Assembly (NCBI GenBank): GCA_950097015.1
Contig: CATNEN010000034.1
Coordinates: 186,001-250,000 of the forward strand
Source of the DNA: Macrostomum hystrix
Lineage: Eukaryota; Platyhelminthes; Macrostomidae
DNA length: 64,000 bases
Direction of reading: 5' to 3'
The position numbers were made by a program, and so were the translations under genes. Position 1 is the first letter of the stretch, and the number at the start of each line of letters is the position of its first letter. Below the pieces are notes generated by a model. That model saw only the letters and a list, made by a program, of their open reading frames with translations. It was not told the DNA's origin and made no database searches. Below, in pieces: positions 10,125 to 20,352 of this stretch.

Positions 10125-11800
10125 ATGGAAATAGTAAGAAATGAAGCTCTCGCCTACACTCTAATTGGCTCCGTCTGCGCAGTTCAGGTTTTGTCTACTG
10201 CCAGGGCTGGCACCTCAACAGTTTCCATGCCGGCTCACCTGCCGGCTATAAAAGGTGTGAAGGCCACCATGACACTCATCGAGGGTACGACTCCGAAGTT
10301 TTGCCGCGCACGTCCCGTTCCCATCGCGCTGGAGGCTACTGTGAATGCCGAGCTGGATCGTCTGCAAGGTTTGGGCGTCATCGAGCCAATTGACGGTCCG
10401 GTGAGTAATGCTTCTGCAGTCGTTTGGATCAAGAAGAAGGATGGTTCACTTCGGATGTGTGCTGATTACAGCGTTCACGTTAATGCAAAAATTAAGTCAG
10501 ATTCTTACCCAATTCCAAACATCGAGTGCCTCTTCGCAAGACTAAAGAACGCCAAGAAGTTTGCTGCAGTCGACCTTCGCTCTGCGTATTGGCAGATCGA
10601 GCTTGACGCTGCTGCACAGGACCTATCCATCATCAACACGTCGAAGGGCCTTTATCGCGTTCGCCGCCTACAAATGGGGATGAAGAACTCCTCGTTTATT
10701 TTCCAACGCGTGATGGAGTCTATTCTTGGCGACCTCAAAGGCGTTCTTGTCTATCCGACTCGCTGCACGCTGCAGAAGCGCTTGCAGGCAGTCAGGACTC
10801 GACTTCGCGAGAAGCATGTGACCATGAATGACGAAAAGTGCGTGGAAGAGTGCGACGAGATTTCCTTTCTGGGTTTCCGGATCTCGGATGCTGGGATTCA
10901 CCCTGATACTCGGCTTGTGGAGAAGATTCGCAGCATTGCTGCTCCCTCAACCAAGAAAGAACTTGAGCATTTTTTGGGCCCCGCCAACTTCTATGGCCGG
11001 TTAGTTCCCAACTTCGCTGGGAAATACTTGCCGCTTCATGCCCTCCGCCGCTCTGACGCAGCGTTCGTGTGGTCTGCCGATTGCGATCGTGCCTTTGTTG
11101 AGCTGAAAAAAGAAATTTCGTCGATCCCGGTTGTTCAGCCCTACTCACTCGAGAAAGAGCTCACTTTAACGACAGACGCTTCGCTGGGTGCCCTTGCTGC
11201 AGTCGTGACTCAGGACGGACATCCGGTCATCTTCATTTCTCGTTGCCTTTCTAAAGCCGAGCAAAATTATTCGAACATTGAGCGCGAAGCTTTGGCCGTT
11301 TTTTGGGCCGTGCAGCGCCTGCAACACTACCTCCTGGGGCGCCGTTTTACTATCGATACTGACCATCAGCCATTGGTTCGACTCTTTGGCCAGACGGGGG
11401 GCGTGCCTACAAACACTTCCGTTCGCATTTCACGGTGGGCATTGACCATGATGCACTTCGACTATGACATCAAGTACACCCCTGGTCGGCAAATTGGCCA
11501 TGCGGACGCGCTATCCCGCCTTCGCTTTACTGATTCTTCGCTGGACTCATGCGCTACTTCTGCTGCGATACATTGCGTCACGTTTGAGACCGCCGTAATT
11601 GCGCAACATCGAATCCTCGGAGAACTGGATGCTGACCCACTCTTACAGCGGATTTTGACTCGCGTGCGCACCGGCGATTGGAGCCAGTGTTCCCAAGCTG
11701 AACGGGCGTTTGCGACTGTGGCAGGTATGCTCACGATCGAGGATGGTCTACTCTGCTACGGTCGTCGGGTTTTCATTCCACCGTCTCCGGGCAGAGGCCT
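10125..11800 (+). pseudogene. Gypsy pol: reverse transcriptase-RNase H, YxDD box deleted
   Basis: The RT fingers and palm carry the family blocks VVWIKKKDGSLRMCADY, the first catalytic Asp in FAAVDLRSAYWQIEL, and the LQMGMKNSSFIFQRVM segment. Where the family has the YxDD catalytic box, the sequence goes straight from GVLVY to PTRCTLQKRL, so both catalytic Asp residues and about a dozen following residues are gone by an in-frame deletion at about 10,755. The downstream thumb is present (EISFLGFRISDAGI). RNase H follows with LTTDASLGALAAV, NIEREALAVFWAVQ and TDHQPLV. The enzyme would therefore lack polymerase activity while RNase H looks intact. The frame fades near 11,785, where integrase continues in another frame. 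Confidence 0.88.
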
Positions 11801-12483
11801 TTCGAGCTGCGCACACTACGCACTCCGGACATGTGGCTACCTACAATTTTATGGCGGTATCGTGCTGGTGGCCAGGTATGCATTCCGACGTGGAGCGGTT
11901 CGTGCGAGGCTGCGCCACCTGCAACCTGTTACGCCCGAGGTTGGGACAGGAACGTGATGTGTGGCCTTTGACTGTCTTTCCATTCCAAAAGGTTCACATA
12001 GACTGGGCCTTCGTTCCGGATGCAGGTAATGTTCTCATCATCGTGGACGCCTTCTCGGGCTGGATAGAGGCATTCCCTTGCAAAGATCGCACTTCCGAGT
12101 CCGTTATCAAGTCGTTGCGCACCGTGTTCACCCGCTTTGGCGTGCCGGAACTGTTGGTATCGGACAATGCTCCTGAATTCCTCAGTGACTCGTTCCGTTC
12201 GTGGCTAAGCATCAACGGTGTTAGGAAGATGGAGTCACCTACCTATTACTCCCAGGCTAATGGTGCTGCTGAAAGAGCTGTTCAAACGGTTAAGCGAGCG
12301 CTGCGCGCTTGGAGTGAGCGGCTCACGCATGCTCCGTTTGTACCGTTTTTGCAGAAAGTTCTATTTCACCATCGTATTTCGTCCCTCTCGCGCGGAAAGA
12401 GTCCTGCTGAGCTAGTCTTTGGTCGTCAGCTTCGTGTCCCTCTCGTTTCTCGATATTCCCAGGGTGACCATGTGCTCTATTAG
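11710..12483 (+). pseudogene. Gypsy integrase domain (frameshifted from RT/RH)
   Basis: Family match starts around 11,785 with an HHCC zinc-binding region (HTTHSGH, then CATC). The DDE core has the first Asp in HIDWAF, the second in VSDNAPEF and the Glu in SQANGAAERAVQ. Integrase inserts the cDNA into the host chromosome. A one-base shift separates it from the RNase H frame, and a TAG at 12,481 ends it. The same frame continues beyond the stop (QTSSQLPNKVDFL...), so the stop is probably a mutation. The core catalytic residues are preserved. Confidence 0.88.
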
Positions 12484-12553
12484 CAGACGTCCTCCCAACT
12501 GCCGAACAAGGTGGACTTTCTAATGAGCCAGGGCCGCAACACTGCTTGGGTAC

Positions 12554-12775
12554 TTGACGGCGCCTCGCTACGCCTGGCCAGCACCAATCAGTTGGCCCCC
12601 CTCGATGCTGACTGATGACAGCGACTCGATCCCCGTGGCCGAGGGTTCAGTGCCGGCTTTCCCCGTGGCTCCCCAGGCTCCTGACGACCCAGCAGCCGCC
12701 GATGCTCCGGTCGACGCTGTACCCCCCCGCCGCAGCGCTAGATTTCGGCGCCCTCCTGTTCGTTTTGTTCCTTGA
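12554..12775 (+). pseudogene. C-terminal tail of gypsy pol
   Basis: A Pro/Ala-rich segment ends in RRSARFRRPPVRFVP. The RRS-R-RRPP basic signature is typical of the end of Ty3/gypsy pol polyproteins. It is in a different frame from the integrase, so another frame change lies near 12,600. Confidence 0.55.
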
Positions 12776-12969
12776 CTACGACTGGACGTGACTGATCTGT
12801 TCTCATTACTACTATTCTTACCACTAACAGTGCTGTGACTAAGTTGAAGATGCAGTGATGCGTGTTTGTTCACTCGGTCTTGTTCCGCCCGACCTCCGCT
12901 CCCTTTACCTTCGCTTGTGTCTCTCTATCTGTTGTTGCCCTGCGTCTGCACTCTGTCGGGAGGGGGACA

Positions 12970-13196
12970 TGAAGTAGCAAGTTCGCTAGTTGGTTTTGCT
13001 TGCGCGTCTTAGCGTCTTACTTTATATGTCTATGTGCCATCCTCCCTCCCTTGTTTCTTCATATCGTAGAGGAGGCCCCTCTCAGGCAGTAGCCCCTTTC
13101 TACCGCGCGGCTACCCGAGCTCGCAAGACTTCTAATAAACGTAGTCTTCTGGAAAAGCACTTTTACTTGTTAGCCCAAACATCAATCCACATCACA
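12970..13196 (+). repeat. Putative 3' LTR of the gypsy element
   Basis: The segment begins TGAAGTAGCAAG directly after a polypurine tract and ends ...ACATCACA, fitting TG...CA ends. It contains AATAAA at about 13,135. About 227 bp is short but acceptable for this family. No 5' partner is in the window, so the boundaries are inferred. Confidence 0.5.
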
Positions 13197-13209
13197 GAGT
13201 AAGGATATT

Positions 13210-14347
13210 ATGCATAATGAAGTTTCCGAGTTTCTCACAGATGCATTTTTCAACTTGGAAAATGTTACCTCCTTCAGTGGTAATAAGTCTGAACTAGTGC
13301 GTGCTGTGTTGAAAAAATTTCCACGGAAAAGTCGAAAATTCAGGATGTTACAAGCTGGGTGCAATCAACAAAAGAGCATCATCTTTTTCAAAAGGCTCGC
13401 CGAAGATTTTTAACTCCAAAAATTAGCATACCACCTGTTCCAATGTTTCAGTTTCAAATTGACATAGCAGATCCCATCAATACCAGTCAGAGAATAGAGG
13501 TTATCGATACATACTTGTTATTATCGATTGCTTTACGCGAACGGTACGCTTACGAGCATTACGCACAAAAAAACCGGCTGAAGTGAGTCGCGTTCTGTTA
13601 GAAGTTTTTCAAAGCGGATTTAAACCAGTCTACATGCAAGGAGATGCTGGAATGGAGTTTCTTGGAAAATCAACCAGACAAATGTTTAAGCAGCACGATG
13701 TTCGATTCTTTGTAAGTCAAAGCACATACAAAGCAAGCATGGCAGAACGTTTCATCCGCACACTAAAAGAACGTTTGCTGCGGTACTTTAGAGCCAAAAA
13801 TCTACCTCGCTGGTTGGATATTCTCGCACACATGGAGTCGATTTTCAATTCAAGTCCACATCGATCTTTGAGTCGAAATTCACCGAAACAATTCGAATCA
13901 GATCCACATCTGCAGGGTATCCTTTGGGAAAATATGCTTGCTAGGCGAGGCAAGGATAGACAACCACGTTTCAAAATCAACGATTGGTTTCGAATTGCAA
14001 GACAACGAGGAACATTTGAGAAAGGATACACGACTACTTGGAGCAATTCAACTTTCCGAATTCATCGAGTTCATCTATTGGACCCACCGATGTATGAACT
14101 CTCTGACCCGGAGGAAAATTTTGAAGTTTTGAAGGGGCGATTTAATGAAGCGGAGCTGATGCTAGTAAACGGTACTGAGGAAAATCCCGTAACAATTGAT
14201 CGAGTTCTTCAAGCTGATCGATCCAAGAATGGATCTCGAATGTATCTTGTAAAATGGAAAAAATTGCCAATCTCACGAAGTCAATGGTTAAATGAAAGCG
14301 ATCTGGATGCAAAAACAGCTCGATCGTTATCACGTGTCTATAAGTAA
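13210..14347 (+). pseudogene. Polinton-type integrase with chromodomain, frameshifted
   Basis: The N-terminal part from ATG 13,210 resembles the start of Polinton integrases. It changes frame near 13,365 and again near 13,575, where a run of six A bases is a likely slip site. The retroviral-type core is recognisable: the first Asp in FQFQIDIAD, the second in MQGDAGMEF and the Glu in MAERFIRTLKERL. The C-terminal 50 residues read IDRVLQADRSKNGSRMYLVK and a following WLNESDL, a chromodomain-like module that could direct insertion to marked chromatin. All three catalytic acids remain, but the frame breaks would stop full-length translation. Codon use is AT-rich compared with the gypsy and EnSpm genes to the left. 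Confidence 0.85.
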
Positions 14348-14353
14348 GAGAAG

Positions 14354-14818
14354 ATGGTAATTTATTGTCAAAAAAGATCGGACATAGACCCAGTTTTTGC
14401 ATTTTATTCTGGACCAACCAGTGGTGCCGGAGGTCGTGGTGGATCTGCAAGCACAATTCCAGTCTACGAGGGTTATGGTTTTTTATCAAACCTAGGTGAT
14501 AGAGTGTTATACCCCGTGCTCAGAAATGCTAAGAAAGATCTATTGGATTGCTTGAAAAGCGCAGCAGCTAAAATCGGAATGGGGCGAAAGCGTCCCTTTG
14601 AAGTTTTGCCAAGCGATGACTCGTTTGATATGCCAGTTGTTGGCTCTAAACGACGAAGAAGGACAAGACGAGTGACTATAAGCAAAAATCGCAAACAAAG
14701 AAAATCTGCAACAGGACAAAAACAAAGATCGAGTTTTGTAAACCGAAAGAGGAAGGGAAAGAGAAGAAGTAAGAAAAACACATCTGCTGGCAAGAAAAAT
14801 AAACTTTTCAGTCTCTGA
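14354..14818 (+). CDS. Polinton PX-like protein, small Gly-rich basic virion protein
   Basis: The 154-residue frame is intact. Residues about 20-75 hold a Gly/Ser-rich patch followed by an amphipathic segment (YGFLSNLGDRVLYPVLRNAK) and LLDCLKSAAAKIG. Residues 95-150 are a very basic tail (SKRRRRTRRVTISKNRKQR and further Lys/Arg clusters). This resembles the small PX-type proteins of Polintons and the basic core or cement proteins of adenovirus-like viruses, which act in capsid assembly or DNA packing. It sits 6 nt after the integrase stop and 8 nt before the capsid start. Assignment rests on position and composition; the frame could persist by chance because it is short. Confidence 0.6.
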   Translation: MVIYCQKRSDIDPVFAFYSGPTSGAGGRGGSASTIPVYEGYGFLSNLGDRVLYPVLRNAKKDLLDCLKSAAAKIGMGRKRPFEVLPSDDSFDMPVVGSKRRRRTRRVTISKNRKQRKSATGQKQRSSFVNRKRKGKRRSKKNTSAGKKNKLFSL

Positions 14819-14826
14819 AAAGTAAC

Positions 14827-16127
14827 ATGCAACAGCTTCTCGGACCCGATATTGCTGCCTTAAAAAGTGAATTGTCTCTTTTTGACCAAAGTCCTGTTCA
14901 ATTTAGCGTTTTGGAAAGTCGTTATACAGATATTCAGCCACAGCACGGATTGACTTGAGGTTCGCCAATTGAATTTGAAATAATACCTGCAGGTGACACA
15001 TATCTGGATCTGCATGAGACAGTGCTCACAGTGAGCTTTCGTGTTACTGATACTGATGGTAAAGCAATCGATTCTGCAAAAAATTTGGACTTTTGTTTGA
15101 GGACGTGCAGTTTTCAATAGGTGACACTGTGGTTGAGGGTGGGAACTTCATGTATCCTTACAAGGCAATGCTTCTCACTCTGCTAGAATATGGAGATACT
15201 GCACAGAAAGCGGGTCTGGTACCCTGGGGATTTTACAAATATTTTACTGCTGGTAAAATGAATTCAGTGAGTGAAAATGAAGGTCGAAAAGCAAGACAGG
15301 ATCTAATTGCTGACAATCGTCAATGTACAGTCTCAGGTCCGCTATTCTTGGATTTGTTTTGTCAGCCGCGTTATGTGCTATCAAAGACTCCGCTACAAAT
15401 CAAGCTCATGCCAGCAAAAAGTAAATTCATTTTGAGTGGATCAGCAATTGGTGCAGGCACACCGTTAAAGGAATATGAAATAAACTTCCTACGCGCAGAA
15501 CTACGCTTGCGTCTTATTCAGCCTTCACCGAGCGTCATTAGCGCTCATTCCCATGGACTAAAAAGTCACAATGCATTGTATCCGCACCGAAGCTTGAGTT
15601 TAGGCACATTAACTATTCCGCGTGGTTCGTCCAGTCACACTCATGAGAACTTATTCCCAAGTGGAGTGCCGCGACTACTGTTGTTGACTTTTGTTAGCAA
15701 CAAGGCTTTTAACGGTAGCATAGACACCAATCCTTTTAATTTCGAGCATGCTAACGTGAACAACATCGGTGTTTTTGTAAATGGTGAATCGGTTCCATCA
15801 CGTCCCCTGCAGACGAACTTTGATGGTGATTGTGTTAGTGAATACACCTACCTGTTACAACAACTTGGTCTCTATTTGCAAAGCCGAGACATAGGCTTTA
15901 AGATGAGTGAATATGCAAACGGATACAGCATTTTTGCATTTAGCCTTGGTAGTGACAGTGGTGTTGGGCATGGTGTTCAATTGTATAAGGATGGAAATGT
16001 AAAGTGGGAATTACAATTTAGTCGTTCTACAGAAATTGTATATAACGTCATCTTTGGAGGAATTTTTAATAAGCAGCTTCAACTGACTGAGTTATGCAAC
16101 GTTGTTCCTGGAACTGCATGGAAGTAA
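14827..16127 (+). pseudogene. Polinton major capsid protein (PY, F54H12.2-like), broken
   Basis: The product resembles the double jelly-roll capsid protein of Polintons (worm protein F54H12.2 family). Blocks seen are SPIEFEIIPAGDTYLDL near the N-terminus, MYPYKAMLLTLLEYG, the LFLDLFCQPRYVL segment, an ALYP block, and NPFNFEHANVNNIGVFVNG near residue 300. An in-frame TGA lies at about 14,956 and a one-base shift lies near 15,088, so the protein cannot be made in one piece. From 15,093 to the stop at 16,125-16,127 the frame is open for 344 codons. Such capsid genes imply that Polintons can form virions. Confidence 0.85.
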
Positions 16128-16613
16128 TTGATTCAATCCTACAACGAGGTGTAACTGATCGTTTTCTTCGTTATGTTGTAACAAAGCTTTCTGCATACTT
16201 TTTACATGCTGTTTTTCTGGGTGTTTTCCCGTGCAACTTGATTGTTGGTTTGAGGCGATTACTGCATGATGGAAAGGACAATTTTTTATTGTTAATACAG
16301 ATAGCTCGAATTTGCCAGGAAAACATTGGGTAGCAGTTTGGGTTCATGGCTATCTAACTAATGCTGGACGACGTGGTAATAGGACTGGAGAATATTTTGA
16401 CTCGCTTGGTTTAGTTCACCTGCCTGAAATTGCACGATGGTTCGGAGCAGATTGTGGTGAAAGAATTGGAGTTTCACCCGCTTTGCTATTCAAGATCCTC
16501 AAAGTGGGCACTGTAGGTTTTGGGTAATTTGCTATATACTTTACAAACGAAAAACTCGTAAAAATTTGCTGTCTTTTATTCGAAAATTTTATAATCGAAG
16601 TGCTTCTTTTTGA
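16118..16613 (+). pseudogene. Polinton cysteine protease (adenovirus maturation-protease-like), broken
   Basis: The ATG at 16,118 overlaps the capsid stop. The family block LGVFPCNLI appears near residue 35. The catalytic His lies in LPGKHWVAVWV (about 16,315-16,350), the acid in GEYFDSLGL, and the Cys in SGHCRFW (Cys codon 16,512-16,514). Three frames are needed: shifts lie near 16,284, in a run of T bases, and near 16,480. The family cleaves capsid precursors during virion maturation. All catalytic residues are still readable, so decay is recent. Confidence 0.8.
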
Positions 16614-17440
16614 ATTGCCTATCTCAAATTACAATCATTTGTTTTACGCACTTTGCCTCAATATTTGTAACTCTTTTTTAGTCTTACTTTTTGCATGATT
16701 TTTGTATGATTTTTTAAATAAACTAACAATAATCAAAAAAATTTATGAAATTGTTAGGAATTTTTTTGTAAAAATTTTTTAAACGAGTTTATTTATTGCT
16801 AGACATTAGGTTTAAAGAGTTTGCTAGTGAGCGGAAACAAGTTCGTTAATGTGTCATAACAGAAATGGAATAAGTTAAAAGTTGGAGAACTTCTTCATCT
16901 TGATGAAAATAAATTCTCTTGACTTCTGCTTAACAAGTCAGAAGTTGTAAAAATGCAGTAGATGGTCAAGACTTCTGTTAACTAAGCTAGTTTGGTAGTC
17001 TAACTTGTTGTCAACATTTCTTGTGCTAATTCTGAGAAGTTTTGACTTGTGAAGTGGTTAATTAACGCAGGCTCTATATTTTGACTTTGCGCAAAGATGA
17101 ATGAAAAGAGTTAAACTTTTTTGACGACTACACCTATTGCTAACACATAAGAGAGTTGAAAAAAAAATTTCCAAGCCCGCATGTTATACGAAGACTGTAA
17201 GTTTTTGTTCTCTCAAACTGCACCTGCCTAAGACTTAGAATTTTGTTGGAGCTCTTTCCAATGCATTTACCTATTGTGTACTTCCTATGCATTTTGCTAT
17301 TTGAAAACCCCCTCTCTGTCAAATTTTCTATTACTACTAATCGCATTTTCTCTTGTGACCACTGTTGTAGAGAGTTGTAAAATGTGCTTTTTGCTTAACG
17401 CGCTACTTAAAGTAATGCCAAAAGGAACTCTTAGCTACAA
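16614..17440. other. AT-rich non-coding stretch
   Basis: No gene is supported. It may hold the rest of the Polinton fragment's flank, but no terminal inverted repeat is visible in the window. Confidence 0.4.
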
Positions 17441-17448
17441 CATTTAAT

Positions 17449-17712
17449 CTATTTTTAGGAATGAGTCATACGCTATTTTTAGAAACAAGTCATATGACAT
17501 GAAACCGGAGAACCGGTTCTTGACAGCTGTGTTTGCTTGAATTCCAAATATGGTAAAGCAAACAATTATGATTCATCGGTTTCTGCGTCTGTGTTTACAC
17601 AATATTCCAAATATGGTAAAAACTCACAATCATGACTCACTAAACAAATATGTGTAACCTAAGTAAACACCCGGTAGTAGAACCGGTTTTTCCCCAAAAT
17701 TTTACTATAAAT
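17449..17712 (+). promoter_or_regulatory. Candidate promoter with paired MEF2-like and CArG boxes, E-box and TATA
   Basis: Two identical CTATTTTTAG motifs (17,449-17,458 and 17,473-17,482) match the MEF2 consensus and sit in a 24-bp direct repeat. A CAGCTG E-box is at 17,524-17,529. Two perfect CCAAATATGG CArG (SRF) boxes are at 17,544-17,553 and 17,607-17,616, inside a longer repeated phrase. TATAAAT lies at 17,706-17,712, about 90 bp after the second CArG box. A splice donor (GTGGTAAGC) follows at 17,814, so a first exon of about 80 nt is likely. The combination resembles muscle-gene promoters. It could instead belong to a retroelement leader. Confidence 0.45.
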
Positions 17713-17735
17713 GCAAGCGAAAATCCGAGCTAAAA

Positions 17736-18303
17736 ATTCAGACTCGGAGCGGTCCAGCGGACTTCAAAACACCTTACGAAGAAGAGGACTCATCTCTGAG
17801 GGAAAGACAAGTGGTAAGCGCTTTATTAGACAGAGTTACTTATTGCTAGCAATAGTTGTTGAATTAAACTAAGTTTACGAGAGCCACATATCGTCGATAC
17901 ATTTGAGAAAGGCCTCCTTGTTTCCTAGGATACATTCCTAGAGGATTATTGATTGATTTGATTTGAGTTATCCGTTATCTTTCGGAGGTAACGAAGAAGA
18001 CGCCCTTCAGGAGGACCTACTAGAGATATACAAGAGAGATTTCAATTGTTCACTAGGGCGCACGTTTCTATTGTGAATTCCGAGCTCGAGGAAACCGAAA
18101 AGTAATCTGATTCGCTCTCGTCATTTATTGGCCAACAGACAAACTCAAGCAGCTACCAGGAAGACAAAGAAGACAAGACTACAAAGACTCAAGAAGCAAC
18201 AGAACCGATACTTCACGGTCGACCAGCACAAGAAGAAGAACCGCCGGCTATCGAAAACCAAAGACTACAAACAACTCACTATCAAGGAAGAAGAAGAAAC
18301 TGC
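17736..18303 (+). other. Candidate two-exon transcript leader downstream of the MEF2/CArG promoter
   Basis: Exon 1 would end at 17,813 before GTAAGC. A second exon could run from about 18,139, after CCAACAG, to 18,303, before GTAAGTG. It is purine-rich with many AAGAAG-type enhancer words. It has no recognised protein: one frame is Lys/Arg-rich, another Glu/Thr-rich. Downstream exons are not identified, because mobile elements fill the next 8 kb. Confidence 0.25.
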
Positions 18304-18500
18304 AGTAAGTGTCACCTGACTGTTATAAATTCCTAGGCAATTGTTCCCCATTGTCTAGAAGTGGGAGTTTCGTGTGTCTGATCAACACGCAAAACTCTTC
18401 ACTGTTAATAATAAGATCCAAACCAACTTGCTTTTAAAATCCTTTTTCTCTTGTCAGCATTTTATCCAGAAACCCGCGTTTAGTGAACAAGTGTAGACTG

Positions 18501-18810
18501 CTATGAGGGGCGTTTAAAACATTTTGTCATTTGCTTAGTTACAGAAGGAATTTGGGAACAAGAGTTTGTTATTTTTTAATATAGTCCCCCTGGCAGTCAA
18601 TGCACTTATGCACACCCCGTCAGGCAGTGCCCACATGCCATTGGTGTGAAACTCGGCCGGCTGGTCCTCAAGGCACTATGGTTCATGAGGGTGGGATGAC
18701 CTCCCTGTTGGACTCGGATTGATGTCCATAGAGGGTCTCTTCAGCTGGCGAAACAGGAAGAAGTCCGAGGGGGCCAGGCCTGGCAAATGAGCTGGGTGGG
18801 GGAGAATCTG
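18501..18810 (-). pseudogene. Mariner transposase 3' fragment
   Basis: Read on the minus strand, the block GLAPSDFFLFRQLKRP matches the mariner motif around SPDLAPSDFFLF. Further on, KCIDCQGDYIKK matches the conserved mariner C-terminus. At least one frame change separates the two blocks. The fragment ends at CTATGAGGGGCG, which resembles a mariner terminus. The N-terminal two thirds are missing. Confidence 0.6.
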
Positions 18811-18879
18811 AAGGCCAATATATAATGTGATATAGCCGAATGACAAAAGTTTTTAATGCCCCTGCATGGTTCAAATAGT

Positions 18880-19560
18880 TTTGTGTCTCTCAACTTTTTT
18901 CTGTTTGACTTGACCAATATACTTTTATACTTTTATATCACTTTTACTATATACTTTTACAAATTTTATTGCATCATTAATTAATTCCAACAACTCCAAT
19001 TTCACTAAGCCAATTCGGCAATCAAACTTTTGAATTAAAAGTAGAATAATGTCTCCTTTGCCTCATTTACTAAACTCATTACTTTACTGAAAGTAATGAA
19101 GTGAAGTGGAGTTGGAAGTGCACTCCAACCTTTAAAGTACAGAGAATATTTAAAACTGAGAGTGTAATTTTGACACATGGCTGTGCAAGTACATGACGTA
19201 ATTTTGAGTCGGAATAACTGTCTAAGAGCTTATTAGATGTATGGATGTAATTACAAGTAAGAATAACTGTCTAAGAGTGTATTTAAACAAATTGCCTTTT
19301 GAGTCTGAATATTTTAACAGTTCATTTTGAGTCGTAATAACTGTCTGTCTGTCTAATTTTATTTAAACAAATTGCCTTTCAAGTCGGAATAACTGTCTAA
19401 GAGCTTATTAGATTTATGCATATAATTTCGAGTTGGAATGACTGTCTGAGAGTGTAGTTTCTAATTTGTTGAGTCAGCCATTTGATAAAAAAATGACAAA
19501 AATGACGGGATGTAAGAAAAGAGCCCTACAACACATTTAATTGGAATTCAGGTAAAGTTG
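18880..19560. repeat. Degenerate dispersed/tandem repeats, no gene
   Basis: From about 19,200 to 19,460 the phrase GTCGGAATAACTGTCTAAGAG recurs in diverged form at uneven spacing. No coding sequence is supported in this stretch. Confidence 0.5.
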
Positions 19561-19565
19561 CTCGC

Positions 19566-20045
19566 TTGGCAAATAAGATGAATAAAAATAGAATCTTAGA
19601 ATGTAATAGCTGCTCCAGCTGCAAACCCGAAGAGCGCTTTAAAGTCATTGACCAATGCTCATTTGACTCCAAACTGCAGATACTTGAAGCACTGTACATT
19701 AAAGCTCATTCCCCCAACCTCAACACCCAACTCCAACACAGTGGTGCGGGCCTTGTTCTCCGTGTGTTCTGAGAGAGGGGGCACTGGCTGTACTTTCTGC
19801 ACTGCTGGCTGCAATGCTAACAATCCGCCCCTGGACTTGCTTCTTGACTTACGGAGTGTCTAATATGTACTCGAGAAATATTTAAATTATTGATTAAAAA
19901 ATATTGATTATTGTTACAACCAAAGAATCACATATTTATTCGATTTTCTACTTGCTATGTTCATTTTAATAAACCTGAAGATGCACGATTCTGTGCAAAA
20001 CGCGTCGTTAAACGTTAAATGTTGAGTCTCGCCTTTTTATACATT
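19566..20045 (+). mobile_element. Penelope-like element 3' relic (GIY-YIG C-terminus and 3' end)
   Basis: The frame 19,566-19,772 includes ERFKVIDQCSFDSKLQILEA followed by a LNTQ ending, matching the C-terminal end of the GIY-YIG endonuclease in Penelope-like retroelements. At about 19,973 the phrase CCTGAAGATGCACGATTCTG followed by AAACGCGTCG is typical of the 3' regions of such elements, which often carry hammerhead-like motifs. The reverse transcriptase part is absent. Confidence 0.55.
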
Positions 20046-20086
20046 TAATTGGCTATTTATTATTTGTCTTTTTACGTCTATACTTT

Positions 20087-20352
20087 CAGTACCAGAACCA
20101 GTACCAGGATCAGTACCAGGAAAAACCTTCAGCAAAATCAAAGCAAAGCATATATAAAATCAAAAGTTCGACCAACTTCACTATACTAAAACATAAATAC
20201 GCTAAAAATTGCTGCATTAGAATAATGCAATCGTACAGAAAATAAAAAACGAAGTAAAGATGCGATTTCTAACAAACAATCACAAAAATATACGCTTAAT
20301 AAATTAAACAAAAATGTAAAACCAAATAAATTACTCAAGACTCTAAATAGGA
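20087..20352 (+). repeat. Left terminal inverted repeat, outer part
   Basis: Inverted match to 26,232-26,497 over about 265 bp with very few differences, for example AAAGCATATA against AAAACATATA. It begins with a small internal repeat of CAGTACCAG. Confidence 0.85.

Larger units (their letters stand above)
10125..13196 (+). mobile_element. Ty3/gypsy LTR retrotransposon, 5'-incomplete and inactive
   Basis: The coding part shows reverse transcriptase, RNase H and integrase in the Ty3/gypsy order. It is followed by a purine-rich tract (GGGAGGGGGACA) and a putative 3' LTR. No gag, protease, primer-binding site or 5' LTR was recognised upstream. The pol frame is interrupted near 11,785 and at 12,481. 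Confidence 0.85.
13210..16613 (+). mobile_element. Polinton/Maverick fragment (integrase, PX, capsid, protease)
   Basis: Four genes lie head to tail with almost no spacing: integrase stop to PX start 6 nt, PX stop to capsid start 8 nt, and the protease ATG overlapping the capsid stop by 10 nt. This is a virus-like layout. The set is diagnostic of Polintons, large self-synthesising virus-like elements. The protein-primed DNA polymerase, packaging ATPase and terminal inverted repeats are not in the window. Several one-base indels and a stop show that this is a decayed partial copy. Its left edge abuts the gypsy LTR. Confidence 0.85.

Noticed and set aside
10125-10250. True start codon of gypsy pol at 10,125
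   Set aside because: Pol is normally translated from an upstream gag-pol; the ATG simply lies at the open end of the frame. Kept only as the edge of the visible coding part.
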